In this document: positions 45,010 through 49,876 of the stretch, piece after piece
Layout of the letters: every line of letters starts with the position of its first letter
How positions within the stretch are numbered: the stretch's first letter is position 1
DNA from: Candidatus Izemoplasma sp.
Lineage (GTDB): Bacteria; Bacillota_I; Bacilli_A; Izemoplasmatales; Izemoplasmataceae
Assembly: GCA_007132465.1 (NCBI GenBank)
Contig: SLOP01000033.1
Span: forward strand, 1-49,876
Reading direction: 5' to 3'
Length of the DNA stretch: 49,876 nucleotides
The notes under the pieces: generated by a model
The model's database searches: none
What the model was told of the DNA's origin: nothing
Seen by the model: the letters and a program-made list of their open reading frames with translations, nothing else
Program-made: the position numbers and the translations under genes

Positions 45010-46023
45010 ATGCGCCTATACGACGTCATCCTCGAACGTGAAAAAGCGACCGTTGCCACCTTTTTAGCGGAACACGACCTGGCGTATGACGACGACGTTG
45101 ATGACACCATCGTCGCCAAACATGACGGGAAGCTCATTGCCACTGCCTCAAGCGCCGGCAATGTCATTAAATGCGTTGCCGTCGACCCTGACCATCGCGG
45201 TGAAAACCTGATGGCTCGCCTCGTTGGCGAGATGCTCAAACGGCTTGCCAATCGCGACATCACCCACGTGTTCATCTATGCCGCGCGCGAACACACGGCA
45301 ATGTTTCAGTCCCTCGGTTTCTCGCTCATCGTGAAAACCAATCGTGTTGCCTTGCTTGAAACCGGCGGCTCAATCCACGCGCGTTTGCACACAATCAAGC
45401 AACAAGCGGCCCTTGATGACACCCCAAAAGCCGCCGTTGTCATCAACGCCAATCCGATGACCAACGGTCACCTTCACCTAATCAAAACGGCTGCCAAACA
45501 CCATGATCAAACGCTGGTGTTCGTCGTCAGCGAAGAAGCAAGCACGTTCCCATTCGCCCTGCGTTACGCCATCGTCAACGACGTTTGCGCGTCGATTCCC
45601 GGCGTCCATGTCGTGGAGAGCGGCGAATACTTGGTTTCCTTTGCGACGTTTCCGAAGTACTTCTTGAAAACCGAGACGCTCGTGCGCGAAGCGCACGCGC
45701 TCCTCGACGTGTTGGTGTTTAAACATCACTATGTCCCCACCTTCAACATCGTCGCGCGTTATGTCGGCGATGAACCCTTCAGTCCGATGACCGACGCGTA
45801 TAACCGCACAATGAAAACCCACCTAGGCACCATGCTTCACATCATCCCACGCATCGCCCATGAAGGGCAAATTGTGAGTGCCTCACACGTCCGTCGCCTC
45901 ATGAAAATTGACACGTTAGACGCCATTAAACCTTACGTGCCGCACGCCACCATCAAGCGCTTAAACACCCCTTCAGGAAAGGAAGCCATCGATGCCCTCA
46001 AACGCCGCGACACACGACATTGA
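45010..46023 (+). CDS. citC: Citrate lyase ligase (acetate:SH-lyase ligase)
   Basis: Activates the lyase by acetylating the reduced prosthetic group of CitD with ATP and acetate. The 337-residue protein has an N-terminal GNAT domain (VIKCVAVDPDHRGENLMARLVGEML) and a nucleotidyltransferase domain with VVINANPMTNGHLHLI (Thr-x-Gly-His motif) and VSASHVRRLM. ATG 45010 follows AGGAGTGAT, 4 bases after the citF stop; the frame extends upstream but inside citF. It overlaps the citXG fusion by 32 bases. Confidence 0.94.
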   Translation: MRLYDVILEREKATVATFLAEHDLAYDDDVDDTIVAKHDGKLIATASSAGNVIKCVAVDPDHRGENLMARLVGEMLKRLANRDITHVFIYAAREHTAMFQSLGFSLIVKTNRVALLETGGSIHARLHTIKQQAALDDTPKAAVVINANPMTNGHLHLIKTAAKHHDQTLVFVVSEEASTFPFALRYAIVNDVCASIPGVHVVESGEYLVSFATFPKYFLKTETLVREAHALLDVLVFKHHYVPTFNIVARYVGDEPFSPMTDAYNRTMKTHLGTMLHIIPRIAHEGQIVSASHVRRLMKIDTLDAIKPYVPHATIKRLNTPSGKEAIDALKRRDTRH

Positions 46024-47281
46024 ACGCGCGCTCCTCGCCGCTCGCGACAGCCAAGATAAAGCCCGTCGCGACTTGCAGAAACAGTGGAAAGGCACCGTCC
46101 TCGTGCTTAAGACCAACATCCCCGGCAACCCCAAAAACACCTGGTACGCCACCGTAATCCAGAAACTTTTTAGTCGCCTGATTGAGGCGCGTTTTCCAGT
46201 CCAACACCGCCGGCGCCATGTGTCTGAGGCCGGCGAAACCATGGTTTACGCCATCGATTTTGACGCCGAGTTGGCCAAACGTGACGCCGTGCGCTTGGAA
46301 ACCGAGCACCCGCTCGGACGTTTTGCCGATCTTGACGTCTATCAAAAAAAGCACCAACTAACGCGCGACACCCTCACCCTACCCCCGCGGCCATGTTTTG
46401 TGTGTGACCGTCCGGCGCATGCGTGTGCCCGCGCAAAAACCCATTCGCTTGACGCGCTTCGCGCCCACATCGAAAACCGCACGATTGAGTTCCTGCTTGA
46501 ACACCTGAGCCAAGACGCCGTCCGTGCGCTGGAAGAAGAACTTGCCCTGCATCCAAAGTTTGGGCTGGTCACCGCCCGTGATTCCGGGTGTCACACCGAC
46601 ATGGACGCGACGCATTTTGACGCCGCCATCAAAGCCTTACGTCCCTGGCTGAAAACGTTTCTTGACGTCGGCAACGACCTCGACAACAACCTGACCAAAC
46701 TTCGTGCGTTTGGCAAGGCTGCTGAAAAGGCGATGTTTGAAGCCACCGGCGGGGTGAACACGCACAAAGGGGCGATTTTCATCTTCGGCGCTTTCTTGCC
46801 TTTTTTCATGGACGGCATCCGTCGCCAAGCCTCGCTCTCCACCATGATTCATACGATGAAAACCTGGGTTCAGGATGCGACAAAACACGATTTCGACCAC
46901 CTCGACGAAACCGCGTCGCTCACCGCCGGCGAATCCATTTATCTCAAGTACGGGCTTAGGGGTATTCGTGGCGAGGTGGCCTCAGGGTTTCCGAGCGTGA
47001 TGGGGTGGTACCCGCACAAAGCGTACAACGATTACCAAAAACTGTGTGCCATTATTAGCCGTCTTGACGACACCACCATCATTAAGCGGCATAATTACAC
47101 GACGCTTAAAGAAACGAAAGCCGAGGTGCGCGCGGTGCTCGACAAGCCATTCGACATGCACCTGTACCAAACGCTTTCGACGCGACTTAAAGAAAAAGGC
47201 GTCTCCCCGGGAGGGAGCGCCGATCTGTTGGCGCTGGTGCTGTTTTTGGACCGCACAAGGCATTTGTTGGCGGGCGTGTAG
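45992..47281 (+). CDS. citXG: Fused holo-lyase synthase CitX and prosthetic-group synthase CitG
   Basis: Two maturation enzymes fused in one 429-residue chain. Residues about 1-165 form CitX, the apo-CitD phosphoribosyl-dephospho-CoA transferase, with the signature PRPCFVCDRPAHACARAKTHS (132-152) and HPLGRFADLDVY. Residues about 165-429 form CitG, which makes triphosphoribosyl-dephospho-CoA from ATP and dephospho-CoA: HPKFGLVTARDSGCHTDMD and the motif GVNTHKG (254-260). CitX-CitG fusions are known in several bacteria. AGGAAAGGA lies about 12 bases before ATG 45992. Its stop codon falls inside the terminator hairpin. Confidence 0.94.
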   Translation: MPSNAATHDIERALLAARDSQDKARRDLQKQWKGTVLVLKTNIPGNPKNTWYATVIQKLFSRLIEARFPVQHRRRHVSEAGETMVYAIDFDAELAKRDAVRLETEHPLGRFADLDVYQKKHQLTRDTLTLPPRPCFVCDRPAHACARAKTHSLDALRAHIENRTIEFLLEHLSQDAVRALEEELALHPKFGLVTARDSGCHTDMDATHFDAAIKALRPWLKTFLDVGNDLDNNLTKLRAFGKAAEKAMFEATGGVNTHKGAIFIFGAFLPFFMDGIRRQASLSTMIHTMKTWVQDATKHDFDHLDETASLTAGESIYLKYGLRGIRGEVASGFPSVMGWYPHKAYNDYQKLCAIISRLDDTTIIKRHNYTTLKETKAEVRAVLDKPFDMHLYQTLSTRLKEKGVSPGGSADLLALVLFLDRTRHLLAGV

Positions 47282-47296
47282 CCCGCCTATTTATTT
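47269..47296 (+). terminator. Terminator of the glm-cit operon
   Basis: 7-bp stem (47269-47275 with 47281-47287), 5-base loop including the citXG stop, then TATTTATTT. On the other strand it overlaps the end of the convergent radical SAM gene. Confidence 0.75.
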
Positions 47297-48223
47297 GACG
47301 TAACGCGCTCCCTGATGTGTGTTGAGCGCCCGCATCCGTTTATCAATTTCATTCATCACCACGAACTTTTTAAGTGTCCACGTGGGCGCGATTAAAGCCG
47401 CTTTGGGGCTGTCTCCCGTGAGGCGGTGGATGACCAGATCGGGGCGCAAGTGCTCCAGTTGATTGACAACGATGTCAACGTAGGATGGTAAACTCAACAA
47501 AGGAAACGGCGCGGCGGTGTAAGCGGCACCAAGCGTCGTGTTTTTCATCACATGTAACATGTGAATTTTTACGCCATGCAGTGGTAAGGTGTTGAGGTGT
47601 CTGACGGTGTTGAGCATCATCGCCGGGGTTTCTCCGGGAAGGCCGTTAATGATGTGCACAACAACCTCAACACCGGTGCGCGCGAGCTGCTTAACGGCGT
47701 CATCAAAACAGGCTAGATCATGGCCGCGGTTAATGCGTGCTGCCGTGGTGTCATGCATGGTTTGGAGGCCGAGTTCTACCGTCACATCCACGCGTTTTGA
47801 TAATTGATCGAGGTAGGCGATTTTTTCTGCATCAAGCGCATCGGGGCGGGTGGCGATGGCCAAGGCGACAATGCGTGGATGCAAAGCGATGGCGGTATCG
47901 AAGTTCCGCTTCAACGTGGCCACATCCGCGTAGGTGTTCGTGTTGGCTTGGAAATACGCGATGTAGGCCGCTTCAGGCCATTTTTCATGCAGCCTTTCGC
48001 GGCCACGGTCAAACTGTTCTTTAAGCGGTAATCGCGGATCGCCGGCAAAGTCGCCGCTGCCGCTTGGACTGCAAAAAACACACCCACCGGTGCCCTTCGT
48101 GCCGTCTTTGTTGGGGCAGGTAAAGCCGCCATCAAGCGGTACTTTGAAGATTTTTCGCCCGTATCGCTCGCGGTAATGATCGTTGAGCGCACGGTAACGC
48201 TTGGTCGATAATGTGTTGTGCAT
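47291..48223 (-). CDS. TIGR01212/YtqA-family radical SAM protein
   Basis: The 310-residue protein starts MHNTLSTKRYRALNDHYRERYGRKIFKVPLDGGFTCPNKDG, which matches the YtqA/TIGR01212 family, and has the cysteine cluster CPNKDG...CVFC (a Cys-x(n)-Cys-x2-Cys spacing wider than CxxxCxxC) that binds the 4Fe-4S cluster. RQANTNTYADVATLKRNF-like and VELGLQTMHDTTAARINRGHD segments follow. YtqA-type proteins are linked to tRNA modification. ATG 48223 follows CAGGTGAT on the minus strand. It is divergent from the DUF1189-like gene. Confidence 0.88.
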   Translation of the reverse strand: MHNTLSTKRYRALNDHYRERYGRKIFKVPLDGGFTCPNKDGTKGTGGCVFCSPSGSGDFAGDPRLPLKEQFDRGRERLHEKWPEAAYIAYFQANTNTYADVATLKRNFDTAIALHPRIVALAIATRPDALDAEKIAYLDQLSKRVDVTVELGLQTMHDTTAARINRGHDLACFDDAVKQLARTGVEVVVHIINGLPGETPAMMLNTVRHLNTLPLHGVKIHMLHVMKNTTLGAAYTAAPFPLLSLPSYVDIVVNQLEHLRPDLVIHRLTGDSPKAALIAPTWTLKKFVVMNEIDKRMRALNTHQGARYVK

Positions 48224-48239
48224 GCAATCACCTGACAAC

Positions 48240-48248
48240 ATTGTAGCA
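48240..48248 (-). promoter_or_regulatory. Extended -10 promoter of the radical SAM gene
   Basis: Minus-strand TGC then TACAAT (complement at 48240-48245). It lies 7-40 bases from the divergent plus-strand promoter. Confidence 0.5.
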
Positions 48249-48254
48249 CACTTC

Positions 48255-48281
48255 TTGAAAAACGAGAATTTGTGCTATAAT
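48255..48281 (+). promoter_or_regulatory. Promoter of the DUF1189-like gene
   Basis: TTGAAA (48255-48260), 15 bp, TATAAT (48276-48281) with a TGC extension, 15 bases before ATG 48297. Confidence 0.6.
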
Positions 48282-48296
48282 ACGCTTGGTGATGTT

Positions 48297-49142
48297 ATGT
48301 TTGATAAAATTCGCACCGCAATCGTCTCGCCACAGGGACTGATCCTCTACCGCAAAGACCGGCTTATCAAGGCGTTGTTTTACGTCTTTCTTTTCGCGTT
48401 GTTGATGGCGGCTGTGCCGGCGCTTGACGCCAACTTGCGCAGCGATCTCACGCCGGATGAACGTGCCCTTGTGCGCGATAATTATGTCCGTCCCGACGAA
48501 AATTGCGCCATTCTCAATGCCACGCTTGTCTGCGAGGGCGAAGCGGCCCGTCACACGGTGCTTCGGGGAATCGCCGGAAGGCAGACCATGACCGGCCTTG
48601 ATGTGACGCTTGACAGCCATCAAGTTTTCGATCCAAGCGGGTATGAGCGGTTTCGTGTGCACTTGGTCGTGCACGATGAAACAGCCTACATGGTCGTCAT
48701 GGGGAACGTCCTGAGCGAAACGCCGCTCGCCGACTACGAGATGTCGCTGACGGAGCTGAATTTCACCTACGACGAAGCGCAACCTCGAGCGTTTTACGAC
48801 GCGTTTTTGGTGCTTCTCGACCAATCGATTTACCCAGCGCGTGGGTTTTTTACTTGGGTAAACTTGTTGGCATCAGCGATTGGCAACTTTTTGTTGTTCA
48901 ACGTGTTCGTGTTACTCAACGCGTTTTTGACTCGGTTGCGGATTCCGCAAGTGCCGTTTAAGCAAATGTATGTGATGATGTCTTATGCCGCGACCATGCT
49001 CTTTGTCGTGATGATTTTTCACGAGCTCTTCAGCGTGGTTTACAACATCTCGTTCTTTATCTTCATCATCGCACTCTTTTTAGCCTTCCGTCAGATGAAC
49101 CGGTTGTCGATGGAACTTTTCCGACGAATTTATCGTCAGTAA
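48297..49142 (+). CDS. DUF1189-like membrane protein
   Basis: The 281-residue protein has a first helix at about 26-42, an extracytoplasmic region of about 130 residues with two cysteines (CAILNATLVC, likely a disulfide), and three or four helices in the C-terminal third. The N-terminus MFDKIRTAIVSPQGLILYRKDRLIKALFYVFLFALL and layout resemble the DUF1189 family, whose role is unknown. The start at ATG 48297 follows GGTGATGTT; an upstream reading from 48201 has no ribosome-binding site. Confidence 0.65.
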   Translation: MFDKIRTAIVSPQGLILYRKDRLIKALFYVFLFALLMAAVPALDANLRSDLTPDERALVRDNYVRPDENCAILNATLVCEGEAARHTVLRGIAGRQTMTGLDVTLDSHQVFDPSGYERFRVHLVVHDETAYMVVMGNVLSETPLADYEMSLTELNFTYDEAQPRAFYDAFLVLLDQSIYPARGFFTWVNLLASAIGNFLLFNVFVLLNAFLTRLRIPQVPFKQMYVMMSYAATMLFVVMIFHELFSVVYNISFFIFIIALFLAFRQMNRLSMELFRRIYRQ

Positions 49143-49146
49143 ATCT

Positions 49147-49175
49147 TGCCCATTGGTGGGCAATATGGTAAGATA
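49147..49175 (+). promoter_or_regulatory. Promoter of leuS
   Basis: TTGCCC (49147-49152), 17 bp, TAAGAT (49170-49175). The -35 box is one arm of a 7-bp palindrome TTGCCCA/TGGGCAA (49147-49164). Confidence 0.6.
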
Positions 49176-49179
49176 GACC

Positions 49180-49379
49180 AAAGTGAAGACGCGGAAGCAG
49201 TAGCGCTCAAGCACCTCAAGCGAGCCGGTGGGTGGTGTGAACCGGTGGTGTGGCCTCGTGAACTTGTCCGTTGAGCTTATCGTTGCCCGCGTTAAGGGCG
49301 CTAAAGAGCCGGCTAAGCCGGAACAAAGGTGGTACCGCGGACCGCAGTGTTCGTCCTTGCAAGAGGACGGGCTTTTTTT
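49180..49379 (+). promoter_or_regulatory. T-box leader of leuS
   Basis: Tandem T-box-riboswitch features upstream of leuS: a stem I with AGTAG and the distal loop sequence GAGCCGGTGGGTGGTGTG, a likely specifier CUC (Leu) on its 3' side near 49254-49256 (CCTCGTGAAC), the T-box AAAGGTGGTACCGCGG (49325-49340), and a terminator (49349-49357 with 49364-49372, T7). The TGGT bulge pairs with the 3' end of tRNA-Leu (A73-CCA). It senses uncharged tRNA-Leu by transcription attenuation. Confidence 0.88.
49349..49379 (+). terminator. T-box terminator hairpin
   Basis: 9-bp stem with two G-U pairs (49349-49357 with 49364-49372), a 6-base loop and seven T. It is mutually exclusive with the antiterminator that uses the T-box sequence. 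Confidence 0.8.
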
Positions 49380-49400
49380 ATACGAATAAGGAGTGGTAAT

Positions 49401-49876
49401 ATGCGTTACGATCCCAAAACCATCGAACCGAAATGGCAACAACGGTGGTACGACAACAACCTGTTTGCCGCCAAAGATTTTGACAACAAACCCAAATACT
49501 ATGCGCTGGTGGAGTTTCCTTATCCCTCGGGCACCGGCATGCACGTGGGGCACATCCGCGCTTACACAAGTTTAGAAATCATCGCACGAAAACGTCGCAT
49601 GGAAGGACATAACGTGTTGTTTCCAATCGGTTTTGACGCGTTTGGTCTGCCGACTGAAAACTACGCCATGCAAGCGAAAATTCATCCTCGCGTGGTGACC
49701 GATCGCAACATCAAAATCTTCACCAAACAACTCAAAGACGTTGGGTTCAGTTTTGATTTCGATCGCGTCGTCGACACCACCGACCCCGCATACTACCGAT
49801 GGACGCAGTGGATTTTTTTGAAGCTGTTCGAACACGGCCTTGCCTACCGCAGCAAAACCGACGTCAATTACTGCCC
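49401..49876 (+). CDS. leuS: Leucyl-tRNA synthetase (5' part)
   Basis: Class I synthetase truncated by the window end: 158 codons are present and no stop is reached. Residues 34-59 read YALVEFPYPSGTGMHVGHIRAYTSLE, with the HIGH-type signature HVGH at 48-51, followed by FPIGFDAFGLPTENYAM, typical of LeuRS. The start ATG 49401 follows AAGGAGTG. The T-box upstream with a leucine specifier supports the name. Confidence 0.95.
   Translation, partial: MRYDPKTIEPKWQQRWYDNNLFAAKDFDNKPKYYALVEFPYPSGTGMHVGHIRAYTSLEIIARKRRMEGHNVLFPIGFDAFGLPTENYAMQAKIHPRVVTDRNIKIFTKQLKDVGFSFDFDRVVDTTDPAYYRWTQWIFLKLFEHGLAYRSKTDVNYC

Noticed and set aside
45992-47281. Citrate lyase operon for citrate fermentation
   Set aside because: The lyase genes are locked in overlap with the methylaspartate pathway and no citrate transporter, decarboxylase or regulator is nearby; citramalate lyase is preferred, though not proven.
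1-49876. Genetic code 4 (TGA as tryptophan), because of the Mollicutes-like gene content
   Set aside because: Several genes (sufC, sufU, tkt, glmE, citE) end in TGA followed by a terminator or the next gene start, and tryptophans are encoded by TGG.
1-49876. CRISPR array, prophage, insertion sequence or tRNA gene
   Set aside because: No regular direct repeats, transposase, integrase, phage genes or cloverleaf sequence with an expected anticodon were seen in the read.

Overview
The window looks like chromosomal DNA of a Bacillota bacterium in the Bacilli, probably one of the Mollicutes-related free-living lineages (Izemoplasmatales/Haloplasmatales type). This placement is inferred from gene content: a sufC-sufD-sufS-sufU-sufB operon, the rimP-nusA-ylxR-ylxQ-infB-rbfA operon, RNase J, a ComK-like protein, a YutG/PgpA-type phosphatase, an OpuA betaine transporter, a YtqA-type radical SAM protein and a T-box in front of leuS. 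TGA acts as a stop codon (it ends sufC, sufU, tkt and several others), so the Mycoplasma code is not used. GC is roughly half. No rRNA, tRNA, CRISPR array, insertion sequence or phage gene was seen; the window reads as dense core genome.

Layout. 1-5.7 kb: end of an upstream gene, an MgtC-family membrane protein and the SUF iron-sulfur assembly operon. 5.7-10.9 kb: transketolase, a ComK-like regulator, then pgk, an XRE-cupin regulator and tpiA. 10.9-16.1 kb: two membrane proteins, a 455-bp intergenic region and the glycine-betaine ABC transporter. 16.1-21.2 kb: rpsD (minus) behind a long leader, free-methionine sulfoxide reductase (minus), thiI, an RNA methyltransferase, a DsbD-like membrane thiol-disulfide protein and a thioredoxin-like lipoprotein. 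21.3-25.7 kb: the nusA-infB operon with a promoter-proximal hairpin. 25.7-37.7 kb: uvrC, a DEDDh exonuclease, a galactokinase-like probable pseudokinase, RNase J (minus), a HAD phosphatase, priA, fmt, a PgpA-like phosphatase and a membrane protein with an eroded HD-GYP domain. 47.3-49.9 kb: YtqA-like radical SAM (minus), a DUF1189-like membrane protein, and a T-box followed by the start of leuS.

The most distinctive region is 37.7-47.3 kb. One tightly packed operon carries coenzyme-B12 glutamate mutase (glmS, glmL, glmE), methylaspartate ammonia-lyase (mal) and a complete citrate-lyase-type enzyme with its maturation proteins (citD, citE, citF, citC and a citX-citG fusion). The order follows the methylaspartate route of glutamate fermentation: glutamate, 3-methylaspartate, mesaconate, (mesaconate hydratase, not in the window), citramalate, then acetate plus pyruvate. 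The lyase is therefore more likely a citramalate lyase than a citrate lyase. The operon has its own promoter, a catabolite-box-like palindrome just upstream, a 54-codon leader ORF that overlaps glmS by ATGA, and a hairpin whose 3' arm contains the glmS ribosome-binding site. That leader looks like an undescribed translational switch.

All functions are assigned from motifs and family knowledge read by eye; no database search was run.
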